This document shows positions 31,102 through 37,998 of a DNA stretch of 41,106 nt, in pieces; the stretch's first letter is position 1, and each line of letters opens with the position of its first letter. The stretch comes from a virus, in the IMG/VR virus record IMGVR_UViG_3300009177_000021, positions 1 through 41,106 of that record, one strand, 5' to 3'. The notes below the pieces were generated by a model. The model was not told the DNA's origin. It did no database searches and was given only the letters and a program-made list of their open reading frames with translations. A program made the position numbers and the translations under genes.

Positions 31102-31416
31102 CTACTGCTGCTGCGTCCGCGTCCGCCCGCGCGCCATCCCCTGCAGCGGCAGGAAGGCGCCGTCGGTGATCTGCACGTCGGAGAGTCTCACCGGCGCGCT
31201 GAAGCCCTGTTCATCGACGCAGAGATAGACCGGACTCTTCCCCGGCATGTCCCCGATCTGGAGGATGCGCACGGGTTCGCCGTCTACGACCCCGTGAATG
31301 GGGGTCTGGTAGGGCGGCGCCCACGAGGCGCGTTTGCGTTTCTGCGCGGGCTGCTGGTTGGTGAACTGCGGGTTCTGGTTTTCCGTCTGGCTGTCCTGGC
31401 GTTGTCTCAGACTCAT
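31102..31416 (-). CDS. hypothetical beta protein with Gln-rich N-terminus
   Basis: 104 residues. The first 28 are Gln/Asn/Arg-rich and likely disordered (QRQDSQTENQNPQFTNQQPA). Then comes a compact beta segment (PIHGVVDGEPVRILQIGDMP ... YLCVDEQGFSAPVRLSDVQI) and a basic Gln tail. The good ribosome site GAAGGGAAGGG precedes the ATG. No function is assigned. Confidence 0.62.
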   Translation of the reverse strand: MSLRQRQDSQTENQNPQFTNQQPAQKRKRASWAPPYQTPIHGVVDGEPVRILQIGDMPGKSPVYLCVDEQGFSAPVRLSDVQITDGAFLPLQGMARGRTRTQQQ

Positions 31417-31510
31417 GGGACCCTTCCCTTCTCACTGGTGCAGGAAAGCCTCCTCATCCCATACGCGGAAGTGCGTACTGGAGGCCGTGGGGAGAACGAC
31501 GATCAACTTC

Positions 31511-31567
31511 TTCAGGCGCGATCTCGGCGGTGGTGAACGGCATTCACGTCGAAGACCTCGCATCGAC
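31511..31567 (+). repeat. boundary repeat copy 9 (over the stop of the 31.5-kb gene)
   Basis: Left block TTCAGGCGCGATCTCG, inner hairpin GTGAA/TTCAC, right block GAAGACCTCGCATCGAC. It encodes the last residues (VDARSST) of the leftward gene. Inverted relative to copy 10. Confidence 0.8.
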
Positions 31568-31804
31568 GGTGCCGACCGCGTCATCAGCCTCAAGAACGAT
31601 CGACGGTTCCAGCAGTGTCAACGCGCCTTGCAGTTCAACTCTCGCGTCTTCGATCGCGTCCGCCCGCGTCTCGCCCGCGCCGATGCCGAGGCGATGCTGC
31701 ACGCGTCGGTCACCTGACGGCGCGAGCCATACCGTGAACCGATCCGTCACGGGAAACGCGTCCTCGTCTTCCTCAACGAGAATCTTCAGCCGCCAGTCGC
31801 TCAT
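31544..31804 (-). CDS. hypothetical small protein
   Basis: 86 residues: MSDWRLKILVEEDEDAFPVT, TVWLAPSG, AGETRADAIEDARVELQGAL. The pattern of strands then helix suggests a HicB- or RNase-H-like miniature fold. Its last residues VDARSST come from the boundary repeat, like the RVDARSS ending of the cytosine methyltransferase. The start overlaps the stop of the RHH-HTH gene (ATGA). Confidence 0.6.
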   Translation of the reverse strand: MSDWRLKILVEEDEDAFPVTDRFTVWLAPSGDRRVQHRLGIGAGETRADAIEDARVELQGALTLLEPSIVLEADDAVGTVDARSST

Positions 31805-32136
31805 CGCGCCTCCTGCTGACGGATCGTTTCGCGCATCCGTTTGCAGACCAACCCGGTCGAGCAGTCCATCCGCTGAGCGATCTGCCGGATCGTCAACCCA
31901 CAATCACGGAAGTAGCGCATCCGCGCGACGTGCGCGGGCGTGAAGAGGATCGGGGGTCGCCCGGTTGGCTTCTCTTCCACCACGCGCCCATCCGCTTCGT
32001 CCGCCAACGCGATGTTGATGCACCGCCGCAGGTAATTGCTCACGGTGAGACGGGCGCGTCGTGCCGCGTCATGGACGACGACTCGCTCACTCGGCGACAG
32101 TTGCACACTCACGAGCGCACGGCGACTCGTCCCCAT
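31801..32136 (-). CDS. ribbon-helix-helix plus helix-turn-helix regulator
   Basis: 111 residues with two DNA-binding units. Residues 8-45 (VSVQLSPSERVVVHDAARRA ... VSNYLRRCI) look like a ribbon-helix-helix. After a linker, GRPPILFTPAHVARMRYFRD followed by CGLTIRQIAQRMDCSTGLVC is a Hin/resolvase-type helix-turn-helix with its usual GRPP lead. It is probably a repressor or activator of phage genes. The two-domain pairing is unusual. It lies inside a block bracketed by boundary repeats. Confidence 0.72.
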   Translation of the reverse strand: MGTSRRALVSVQLSPSERVVVHDAARRARLTVSNYLRRCINIALADEADGRVVEEKPTGRPPILFTPAHVARMRYFRDCGLTIRQIAQRMDCSTGLVCKRMRETIRQQEAR

Positions 32137-32166
32137 GTCAGTCGTCGTTCCGGGGAGAGGACGGCA

Positions 32167-32409
32167 TCAGCGTTTCTCCGCGCGTTGACGCAACTCATCC
32201 AGCGCATCGGCAATTTGATTCAGTGCCGCAAACAACACCGAATCGCGGGCGCCGATCATCTGCTCGCTTGCGGGCATCCGCATCAACACGTCCGCGTGCG
32301 TGCGGAGATAGATCGCCGCTTGCTCTGCCGATACGCGGCGCTTCTTCGTTCTTGCGGATGGTGGCGACACCACACTCTCCGACGCGAGGTCTTCAGGCTT
32401 CAGATCCAT
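32167..32409 (-). CDS. hypothetical helical protein
   Basis: 80 residues: a disordered Ser/Lys/Arg-rich start, then RRVSAEQAAIYLRTHADVLM and a C-terminal helix LFAALNQIADALDELRQRAE. The first codons are contributed by boundary repeat copy 10. The ribosome site GGCGGG is also in the repeat. Function unknown. Confidence 0.6.
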   Translation of the reverse strand: MDLKPEDLASESVVSPPSARTKKRRVSAEQAAIYLRTHADVLMRMPASEQMIGARDSVLFAALNQIADALDELRQRAEKR

Positions 32410-32432
32410 TCATCCCGCCGAGATCGCGCATA
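32381..32432 (-). repeat. boundary repeat copy 10 (over the start of the 32.2-kb gene)
   Basis: On the plus strand GACGCGAGGTCTTC, then 24 bases including the start codon, then CGAGATCGCG; a GGC/GCC pair lies inside. It supplies the ribosome site and first codons of the leftward gene. Confidence 0.75.
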
Positions 32433-32457
32433 AGACTTCTCTTCCTCGTCCGTCGCT

Positions 32458-32598
32458 CTACCGTCGGTTCCGTGTCTGTTCGTCTAACCACCGGGGACTG
32501 ATCGATCCCAGATCCGCCGCGCGCTGCTTGGCGAAATGCCACCAGCCGATCCCCCAGATCAGCGCCCACACGGACAAGCCGAGGAGGACGCCGATCAC
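32458..32598 (-). CDS. 46-residue single-span membrane protein
   Basis: From a GTG overlapping the previous stop (GTGA): MIGVLLGLSVWALIWGIGWW is a transmembrane helix, followed by a basic/polar tail to RNRR. The overlap and clean hydrophobic profile support it. Function unknown. Confidence 0.5.
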   Translation of the reverse strand: MIGVLLGLSVWALIWGIGWWHFAKQRAADLGSISPRWLDEQTRNRR

Positions 32599-32813
32599 GA
32601 TCGCCAGGCCGCCTCGATCGCGGCATACACCGAGCGCACCATGCCCCGGTCCAACTCCTTCGCCTTCTCGGAGAGCTGGGCGTAGGGCACCATCAACTCT
32701 TCGCCATCTTCGGCCTTCCGGCTCGCGATCCCCTGCTTGGCCTTGCCGGCCATCCACGCGTCGTGGGCTTTCGCGCTGACCAGTTCCAGATCCGGCAACG
32801 TTGTCATCGTCAT
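32595..32813 (-). CDS. RyR-domain protein
   Basis: 72 residues: AHDAWMAGKAKQGIASRKAE, MVPYAQLSEKAKELDRGMVR, AIEAAW. This is a near-complete single RyR domain (HxxWMxxKxxxG ... hVPYxxLxxxxKxxDRxxV), found in ryanodine receptors and many bacterial and phage proteins. Its ligand in phages is unknown. Two Mets close to the start (32813, 32807) are possible. It overlaps the HNH gene stop. Confidence 0.72.
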   Translation of the reverse strand: MTMTTLPDLELVSAKAHDAWMAGKAKQGIASRKAEDGEELMVPYAQLSEKAKELDRGMVRSVYAAIEAAWRS

Positions 32814-33256
32814 GTGGGACAGTCCTCCGTGAAGCGGAGCGGGAGATCCGCGTTGAGATACCACTTGGCGCTGAGGCCGCGCCCCGCCTTGAACATCTGC
32901 GAGAGACGAGGGACGACAAACAGCGTCCGCGCTTTGAACCGCCGGTGACAGCGGCCACACAGATGCAGTCCGTTGCGCCGGTCGTAGCGGGTGACGGGAT
33001 TGGTGCGCGACACGATGTGGTGGTTTTCCCCGCGCCGCTCGTCGAGCTCGCAGGTCGCGATCGTCTGCACGCCGCAGACGCGACAGATGCCGCCGTCGCG
33101 CGCTTTGACCTCGGCCGCCCATCGGCGGAGCTTCTTGTCGTCGTCCTTGTCCTCAGCCGTCGCCGCGTCGAGGCGGGAGACGCCTTTGCCGATCGGCTTG
33201 CCGACGCGACTGGCGGCCACCTGCGCCAACGTCGGGAGCCGATCGAGCGCGCCCAT
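32810..33256 (-). CDS. HNH endonuclease
   Basis: 148 residues. After a helical N-terminus comes KARDGGICRVCG, then RGENHHIVSR (catalytic His-His), then NGLHLCGRCHRRF, which is the HNH nuclease core with two CxxC zinc pairs. It cuts DNA. In this early block it may take part in recombination or be a homing-type passenger, rather than the packaging HNH that sits beside terminases. Confidence 0.82.
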   Translation of the reverse strand: MGALDRLPTLAQVAASRVGKPIGKGVSRLDAATAEDKDDDKKLRRWAAEVKARDGGICRVCGVQTIATCELDERRGENHHIVSRTNPVTRYDRRNGLHLCGRCHRRFKARTLFVVPRLSQMFKAGRGLSAKWYLNADLPLRFTEDCPT

Positions 33257-33660
33257 CAGGCGGCGACCTCACGCGGATCGGGGATATACACGTCGAGCTC
33301 GGCGGCGAACTGAATGCACTGATCGACGTAGGTCGCAAACTCCGTCGTGTCGGTGTCCGGCGTGTGCCGGCGCCGCGGCGAGCCGGTCACCGGGTCATCG
33401 TCCAGGCGCAGGAAGCGCATCGCCAGCAGCTCGTGCATCTCGTCTTTCGGATAGCCGCAGTGCTCGGCAATCAACGGCACGACGACGCCGAAGTAGTAGC
33501 GCCCCTGCCGGTCGGTCCGCTGCTGGCGGAAGCGCCGCACGGTCAACTCGATCGGCTTGCCGCGCAACTTGGAGAGATGCGCGACGAGCAAGCCGCGCAC
33601 CGCCTGCGCGAACTGCAGCGTGCCGGAGTCATCGACGGTGCCGCGAAAGATCGGCGTCAT
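33256..33660 (-). CDS. NinB-like recombination protein
   Basis: 134 residues. LRGKPIELTVRRFRQQRTDR, YYFGVVVPLIAEHCGY, DEMHELLAMRFL and FATYVDQCIQFAAEL fit the pattern of the phage NinB / ssDNA-binding recombination family. Its neighbours, YqaJ exonuclease and ERF annealing protein, belong to the same pathway. The call is from pattern, not alignment. The start is at the ATG four bases upstream of MTPIF-type residues; longer frames are shadow. Confidence 0.62.
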   Translation of the reverse strand: MTPIFRGTVDDSGTLQFAQAVRGLLVAHLSKLRGKPIELTVRRFRQQRTDRQGRYYFGVVVPLIAEHCGYPKDEMHELLAMRFLRLDDDPVTGSPRRRHTPDTDTTEFATYVDQCIQFAAELDVYIPDPREVAA

Positions 33661-33662
33661 GG

Positions 33663-33878
33663 TCAGACGATGAAGTCTTCGTCCGCGACATGGGCGGGCT
33701 CGGCTTTCGGCCGGGCTTTCAGCACGCGCCACTGTGGCGCCTTCCCGCCAGGATCGAACTTGGTCCGGAACACGACCACGCCGACGCCGTTGATCGTGCC
33801 GGTCATATACGCGCCCTTCGCGCCGGTCTTTTCCCAGAGCGCGCCTAATTCGTCCGGGTCGCGGGTAAATTCCGGCAT
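33663..33878 (-). CDS. small acidic-tailed protein of the recombination block
   Basis: 71 residues: MPEFTRDPDELGALWEKTGA, YMTGTINGVGVVVFR, WRVLKARPKAEPAHVADEDF. The central strand pair and the Lys-Ala-Arg-Pro segment recall small phage proteins of the PRC/DUF736 kind, which carry GxVNG..V..F. It lies between the exonuclease and NinB-like genes. The ATG overlaps the exonuclease stop (TGATG). Confidence 0.6.
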   Translation of the reverse strand: MPEFTRDPDELGALWEKTGAKGAYMTGTINGVGVVVFRTKFDPGGKAPQWRVLKARPKAEPAHVADEDFIV

Positions 33879-34519
33879 CACGCCACCGCCCGTTCCGCGC
33901 GCTCGGTCAACTCCGCCACCTCGCGATCGACTTCCGAGAGGAAGAGCGTCGCCGCCAGCTCGTAGCCGAGCAGGTCCACCTGCCCGCGCAGGACACGCAC
34001 CTGGAAGAGGCGCAGCGGGTCGGGGAAGCGGTCGTCGAAGGACACGAAGTCGATCCACGGCGCGCCGGTCACCCACAGCGCATGCGTCAACTGCGGCAGG
34101 TAGTCGGGCGGCACTTTCCCGCCGCGCAGATACTTGAGATGCGTCGAGGACTTCGGGCACTTGCATTCGAGGAGGCCCGCGAAGTCGCCGATCACCCCGT
34201 CCGGGGAACAGCCCGCCTGAATCGTGTCGTGCGCCAGAAAGCCGACCGTATGCGCCAGCTCGCCCGTCAACGCTTCATAAGCGGCGAACGCCTCGCCTTC
34301 CTTGTCGATCCCCCGCTGCATGGCGTCGGTCACGAAGACGTCGTCCTGGGACTGGCCGGTCAGGCGTTCGCAGACCAGTTGCAGGCGCAGGTCGCGGCGC
34401 GCCGCCGCTTCCCCGGTCTTGATCTGCGCGAGCATGTCGCCCGCCCGGCTGGCGGTGAGCTTGCCGAGCCGGACCGCGAACCACTCGCTCGACCGCTGGG
34501 GCATGGTGTGGACGATCAC
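33878..34519 (-). CDS. YqaJ-type viral exonuclease
   Basis: 213 residues from a GTG overlapping the ERF stop (GTGA). QRSSEWFAVRLGKLTASRAG and GIDKEGEAFAAYE are family hallmarks. GCSPDGVIG supplies the catalytic Asp and LECKCP the Glu-x-Lys pair of this lambda-exonuclease-like fold. It resects double-strand ends 5' to 3' to make single strands for the annealing protein encoded just upstream. Confidence 0.85.
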   Translation of the reverse strand: MIVHTMPQRSSEWFAVRLGKLTASRAGDMLAQIKTGEAAARRDLRLQLVCERLTGQSQDDVFVTDAMQRGIDKEGEAFAAYEALTGELAHTVGFLAHDTIQAGCSPDGVIGDFAGLLECKCPKSSTHLKYLRGGKVPPDYLPQLTHALWVTGAPWIDFVSFDDRFPDPLRLFQVRVLRGQVDLLGYELAATLFLSEVDREVAELTERAERAVA

Positions 34520-35157
34520 GCCGACACCTTCATCGCGCTGCGCCCCTTGGCGGTGGCGAGGTCGGTCACGGCCTGCGCCGCGGCCTTCATCCCCTCCCAG
34601 CGTTTCGCGTCGGTCTGCGTCAGGTGGTGGCGATAGTCGCTCGAGGCGAGCTTCCACTTTTCTTTGAGCGGCTCGATCCCCAGCGCCACGGCTTTCTGCA
34701 GGTCGGCGACAAAGGCCTCGTAGCCCGCTGGGACGGACGGCACGGCGAGGGTGCGTGACGCGCTCGACCGGCCCTGCGCCGCTTCCGCATCGTCGTCTTC
34801 CGGCGCCACGCCCGCGAAGGCCTGCAGGGCATAGCGGCGCAAGTACGTAATCGCCGAGCCCACGGCCTGCGGCGAGTCATCCTTTGCGGTGACAGTTAGC
34901 GTGTCTTTCACCCACTGCCCGGAGGCGTGCATCAGCAGCGTCTCGACCGACACCTTGGCCCCGTCGGCCGTCGGCGACTGCAACACCGCGAGGCTGTATT
35001 TGCTCAGGTAGGGCACGCAGGCCTCGCGCACCGACGCGAGGTCGGGATACTTGCTCTTGAAGAACGGGTTGGACGCGCTCTTCAGCGCCCCTTCCATTTC
35101 GCCCTGCGCTTTGGCGAGCGCGTCGGCGATCTCGGCGATCGATTCGGAGGTAGTCAT
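34516..35157 (-). CDS. ERF-family single-strand annealing protein
   Basis: 213 residues. The N-terminal 130 carry the ERF pattern: AKAQGEMEGALKSASNPFFK, YPDLASVREAC, LSKYSLAVLQSP, GSAITYLRRYAL. The C-terminal part is a helical domain (YEAFVADLQKAVALG ... MKAAAQAVTDLA) similar to those of other Erf proteins. It anneals complementary single strands during phage recombination and genome circularisation, together with the YqaJ exonuclease. Confidence 0.85.
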   Translation of the reverse strand: MTTSESIAEIADALAKAQGEMEGALKSASNPFFKSKYPDLASVREACVPYLSKYSLAVLQSPTADGAKVSVETLLMHASGQWVKDTLTVTAKDDSPQAVGSAITYLRRYALQAFAGVAPEDDDAEAAQGRSSASRTLAVPSVPAGYEAFVADLQKAVALGIEPLKEKWKLASSDYRHHLTQTDAKRWEGMKAAAQAVTDLATAKGRSAMKVSA

Positions 35158-35345
35158 GCAATCCTTTTCACGGGGTTCGGAGTTTCGATCGCGGCGTCCC
35201 GATCCGCGCAGCAGCGGTCGCAGAGGTCGCCGATGTCGTCGCGGCCTTTCAGGAAGTCGTCGCCGCAGCGGGGACAGGTCGCGTTCGGGCGGGGCACGGG
35301 GTTGCCCGCCTCAAAGTAATCCACGTCGGAGTCGAAGCGGCTCAT
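35154..35345 (-). CDS. 63-residue zinc-ribbon protein
   Basis: CPRCGDDF and CDRCCADR, 16 residues apart, form a four-cysteine zinc ribbon. The N-terminus is acidic and the end basic (NPVKRIA). It overlaps both neighbours (ATGA). Possibly DNA-binding. Confidence 0.6.
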   Translation of the reverse strand: MSRFDSDVDYFEAGNPVPRPNATCPRCGDDFLKGRDDIGDLCDRCCADRDAAIETPNPVKRIA

Positions 35346-35539
35346 GGCAACCGTCCATTCCGGGCGCGCGGCCGAATCACGGACGGGGATTTCCCCAGCC
35401 GACGCGCCGTGTCGAGCTGCGCGCGGCGGATCGCGTCGTCGTCGTGCCGGATCACCGGCTGTTGCGGGGTGCGCAGGAGGAAGATCATGCCGAGGATCAC
35501 GCAGACGATCGCGACGCCGAGCCAGAAGAGGAACGTCAC
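35342..35539 (-). CDS. small membrane protein
   Basis: 65 residues from a GTG that overlaps the previous stop (GTGA). TFLFWLGVAIVCVILGMIFL is one transmembrane helix; a basic cytoplasmic tail follows (DDDAIRRAQLDTARRLGKSP). It is an early membrane protein of unknown function; superinfection exclusion is one possibility. Confidence 0.55.
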   Translation of the reverse strand: MTFLFWLGVAIVCVILGMIFLLRTPQQPVIRHDDDAIRRAQLDTARRLGKSPSVIRPRARNGRLP

Positions 35540-35739
35540 GAGACCGGCTCCTTCTGCCGTTTCATCTCCGCCACCTCGGCGTAGTGTTCCCACACGTCCG
35601 GCCACGTCGCTTTGATGCGTGCCCGGTTCACAGCGTCCGCCCGATGCCAGAGCTTGCCGAGCGTCACGACGAACGACCCGCCGAAGATCTCCATCGCCCG
35701 CACGATGTCGTCGTCGGTGATCGGCGCGTCGGTGGTCAT
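35536..35739 (-). CDS. small early protein
   Basis: 67 residues: DAPITDDDIVRAMEIFGGSF, VTLGKLWHRADAVNRARIKA, WPDVWEHYAEVAEMKRQKEP. Helical and aromatic-rich, it looks folded. The start chosen (MTTDAP) has GAAGGGGAT just upstream; an ATG four codons earlier is also possible. Function unknown. Confidence 0.6.
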   Translation of the reverse strand: MTTDAPITDDDIVRAMEIFGGSFVVTLGKLWHRADAVNRARIKATWPDVWEHYAEVAEMKRQKEPVS

Positions 35740-35752
35740 ATCCCCTTCCATT

Positions 35753-35836
35753 TCATCCACCCGCCAGCAACTCCGCATTCACCGCTCGCAGTCGGGCCAG
35801 TTCCCGCACGGCATCGTCCACCACGTGCGCGCTCAT
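35753..35836 (-). CDS. 27-residue mini protein
   Basis: MSAHVVDDAVRELARLRAVN followed by AELLAGG is a single amphipathic helix with leucine spacing. The ATG overlaps the upstream stop (ATGA) and it fills the gap between two genes. Evidence is limited to this overlap and codon pattern. Confidence 0.4.
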   Translation of the reverse strand: MSAHVVDDAVRELARLRAVNAELLAGG

Positions 35837-36213
35837 TGACCACCTGCCAGGAGCGGTTCCGCGCACTCCCACACGAACTCCTCGACCTCGTGTTCAGGCT
35901 TCGCCGGTTCAATCCGCCGGCCGGTCACGACCTTGCGACACACCTGGCCGCGCTCGACGTACACGTCGTAGACATGCCCGCCGTCGAACGTCGTCGTGAC
36001 GGAAAAATAATTGCCCCCGTTGAAATCTTTGTGCCAGCGCACGCCCGGGGCCGCGCGCATGATGGCCAGTAGCCCCGCCTTGTCTCCGGCTGGCACTAGA
36101 TGATTTTCTTGGCCAGGACACGGCAACTCCGGATGCTCTTCCAAGAACGCCGCGAATTGACGAAGGCCGTTGATGAACGCCGCTCTCCGGTTGGTGATCA
36201 ACTCGTCACTCAT
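35833..36213 (-). CDS. hypothetical early protein
   Basis: 126 residues: FINGLRQFAAFLEEHPELPC, VRWHKDFNGGNYFSVTTTFD, GHVYDVYVERGQVCRKVVTG, EVEEFVWECAEPLLAG. N-terminal helix then a beta domain. Proteins opening with 'L..FA.FLE.HPELP.P' are frequent in actinophage and other phage early regions; their role is unknown. The start overlaps the preceding stop (ATGA). Confidence 0.65.
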   Translation of the reverse strand: MSDELITNRRAAFINGLRQFAAFLEEHPELPCPGQENHLVPAGDKAGLLAIMRAAPGVRWHKDFNGGNYFSVTTTFDGGHVYDVYVERGQVCRKVVTGRRIEPAKPEHEVEEFVWECAEPLLAGGQ

Positions 36214-36572
36214 GGCTTCCCCACCTGCGCATTCCGCATCCCGAGCCCGGCCAACCCGATCCCGACCCCATACGCCAACACCTTCCCGATCTTCGGATGT
36301 CCGGCCCCGGCGAGCCGCTGACAGACGACGATCAACCCGGCCGTCGCGCCGACCTTCCAGGCAATCAACCCCGGCGTCCCGACGTGCGCGAGGAAGGGAT
36401 TCCCCTCCTGCCCGAGCCCAGAGTGAATTGAGGATAAGGAGGTGCCGAGATCGATCGCACTGCCGACGCTGAGCGTGAGGGCGGGGGCGAGGCCGAGCGG
36501 TGTCTGCGCGGCAGCGGGCAAGGCGAGCCCGAGCGCGAGGACGACGAGCAGGCCGGCGATACGCGCGCTCAC
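36210..36572 (-). CDS. exported or membrane protein of the early operon
   Basis: 120 residues from a GTG that overlaps the preceding stop (GTGA). SARIAGLLVVLALGLALPAA followed by AQ is a signal peptide. A second hydrophobic segment (WKVGATAGLIVVCQRLAGAG) and a third (VLAYGVGIGLAGLGM) suggest a membrane protein. Early expression of an envelope protein suggests interference with host or with competing phages. No family recognised. Confidence 0.6.
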   Translation of the reverse strand: MSARIAGLLVVLALGLALPAAAQTPLGLAPALTLSVGSAIDLGTSLSSIHSGLGQEGNPFLAHVGTPGLIAWKVGATAGLIVVCQRLAGAGHPKIGKVLAYGVGIGLAGLGMRNAQVGKP

Positions 36573-36715
36573 TTCTCGCCCATCGCGACGACGTCCGCAT
36601 ACAGCGACGTGCTGATGATGAACAACGCCCGCCCGATCGCCGAGTCGAATTCCGGCGTGATATCCGTGCCGGTCGCGTGGAGGCGCAGCGTCACGAAATA
36701 GGTAGTCGGGCTCAT
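36569..36715 (-). CDS. 48-residue early protein
   Basis: MSPTTYFVTLRLHATGTDIT, PEFDSAIGRALFIISTSLYA, DVVAMGEK. A strand-helix pattern, coupled by overlap at both ends (ATGA and GTGA). Function unknown. Confidence 0.5.
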   Translation of the reverse strand: MSPTTYFVTLRLHATGTDITPEFDSAIGRALFIISTSLYADVVAMGEK

Positions 36716-36942
36716 GCGGATTTCCTTTGGGGACTGCGGGCACCAGGGAGGTTGATGGCCCGGTCGAGATCGACTTTCCGGATCAGCACGGCGCGCTGCG
36801 ACCGGCGCATCGTCGGGATGCCCTGCTTGGCGAGGAAGCGATAGAGACTGCGCAGCCGGTGCTTGCCGCGGTATTGGAGATAGGCCGCCGCTTCGTCGGT
36901 GCGGAAGAGCGGGCCTTTGAAGTCGAAGGTCTCGAGCGTCAT
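36712..36942 (-). CDS. excisionase-like DNA-binding protein
   Basis: 76 residues. FRTDEAAAYLQYRGKHRLRS, LYRFLAKQG, MRRSQRAVLIRKVDLDRAI. This is a MerR/excisionase-type winged helix: a recognition helix starting at DEAAAYL and a wing with Arg-Arg, ending in the usual DLDRAI helix. It lies second in the early operon, behind the Cro-like gene and near the integrase, fitting excision control. Confidence 0.72.
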   Translation of the reverse strand: MTLETFDFKGPLFRTDEAAAYLQYRGKHRLRSLYRFLAKQGIPTMRRSQRAVLIRKVDLDRAINLPGARSPQRKSA

Positions 36943-37163
36943 GCGGCCCCCTTCGCGTCTTCGGCGACCGAGCCGACCGGGAACAGCTCTTCCGGCTCGA
37001 CGTTCAGGGCCCGCGCGATCCGCACGACCGTCGAGTAGCTGATGTTCCGGATGTCGCGCTTGCCGTTCTCGACCAGGGAGATCAGCGAGTCATCGACCCC
37101 AGCTTTCGTGGCTAGTTCCAGTTGCGTGAGGCGGGCGATTCGTCGGGCCGTTTTGAGTTCCAT
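36939..37163 (-). CDS. Cro-like XRE-family repressor
   Basis: 74 residues, essentially one helix-turn-helix: RRIARLTQLELATKAGVDDS, LISLVENGKRDI, YSTVVRIARALNVEPEELFP. It is first in the leftward operon and divergent from the larger repressor. It should act as the lytic-side switch protein on the TGGCTA sites between them. There is no ribosome site of note before the ATG. Confidence 0.8.
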   Translation of the reverse strand: MELKTARRIARLTQLELATKAGVDDSLISLVENGKRDIRNISYSTVVRIARALNVEPEELFPVGSVAEDAKGAA

Positions 37164-37216
37164 ATGGCTAATCGTTCTGGCCAGCCGTGAGAGACGCAGT
37201 GGCTAGTCGATGCGCC

Positions 37217-37245
37217 AGTATGGCTAGTCTGTTGTCGCTTGTCAA
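37217..37245 (-). promoter_or_regulatory. leftward early promoter
   Basis: Perfect TTGACA, 17-base spacer, CATACT. The -10 box touches a TGGCTAG half-site, so the repressor or Cro-like protein would compete with polymerase. It drives the long early operon. Confidence 0.75.
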
Positions 37246-37260
37246 GGACTATGCGATACT
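37232..37260 (+). promoter_or_regulatory. rightward repressor promoter
   Basis: TTGTCG, 17-base spacer, GATACT. The two promoters overlap face to face. The -10 box is 18 bases before the repressor ATG, which has no ribosome site, so the transcript would have a leader of about 12 bases. Confidence 0.55.
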
Positions 37261-37278
37261 CCGCTACACATTTTGGCC

Positions 37279-37998
37279 ATGTCATTAGCCACCCTCGCGC
37301 CGCTCACGAAATTGACGGGATTTCAAGTTGACCCGCCGCAACGACGCCCCAAGAATGTGGCGGTGCAGCCCGACCGGATCCCCGAGTTTGCCGCCCTGTT
37401 GAGGCAGGAACGCAGCCGCCTCTTCGGGGACAACAAGTCCGCCTTTTGTCAGGCGGCGGGGATCACGCGCATGACGCTCCGGATGCTCGAATCCGGCAGC
37501 CAGAACCCCACCGACAAGACGGTGGCCAAGCTGGCGACCGTGCTCCAGACGACGCCCGAAGTCCTCACCGGCACCCGGCGCGTCGAGCCCGACCATCCGA
37601 AGCTCAAGGATCTGACGGAGAAGGATCTCGACGTCGCGCAGATGTTCCACCACGCAGACCTCGACGTGAAACAGGAGGTGCTCGGCGTCCTACAAACCCG
37701 CGAACCGCCGCAGGGGAGCCGCGACGATCTCACCGCCGACATTCTGGCGCACGCCAAAGACCTGGATGCCCTGGCCGCCGACGATCGCTATCTCTTTACG
37801 CGGATGATTGCCCGCTTCAAACGCACCGCCGCCCTCCCGGTCGACGCCGCCAGCGTCGATCCGGAGGTGATCGAATGGGGCACGCGCGTGACCGCGTTGA
37901 CCCACAAACAAGCCGATGCCAAGAAAGCCATCCTGGCGTTGGAGAAAGCGGAACGGCAGAAGATCGCCAAACTCAAAAAACGCCGGCCGAAAAGATGA
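37279..37998 (+). CDS. lysogeny repressor, XRE family
   Basis: 239 residues. Residues 28-85 are a helix-turn-helix (FAALLRQERSRLFGDNKSAF, CQAAGITRMTLRMLESGSQN). The remainder is helical with a basic end (AERQKIAKLKKRRPKR). There is no S24 self-cleavage domain, so RecA-driven induction as in lambda is not expected. An ATGA overlap couples it to the PAS-like gene. A TTG two codons upstream is a poorer start than this ATG. Confidence 0.78.
   Translation: MSLATLAPLTKLTGFQVDPPQRRPKNVAVQPDRIPEFAALLRQERSRLFGDNKSAFCQAAGITRMTLRMLESGSQNPTDKTVAKLATVLQTTPEVLTGTRRVEPDHPKLKDLTEKDLDVAQMFHHADLDVKQEVLGVLQTREPPQGSRDDLTADILAHAKDLDALAADDRYLFTRMIARFKRTAALPVDAASVDPEVIEWGTRVTALTHKQADAKKAILALEKAERQKIAKLKKRRPKR

Larger units (their letters stand above)
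37164..37278. promoter_or_regulatory. divergent operator region of the lysis-lysogeny switch
   Basis: Between the Cro-like gene and the repressor. Direct half-sites TGGCTA occur at 37165, 37200 and 37221, the last two 21 bp (two helical turns) apart and the 37221 one touching the leftward -10 box. A further copy lies at 37109 within the Cro-like gene and an inverted one (TAGCCA) at 37286 just inside the repressor. This is a typical multi-site operator. Confidence 0.65.

Noticed and set aside
37279-37998. Repressor as a LexA/CI-type self-cleaving protein
   Set aside because: No Ser-Lys peptidase S24 region is visible after the helix-turn-helix; the C-terminus is helical and basic.
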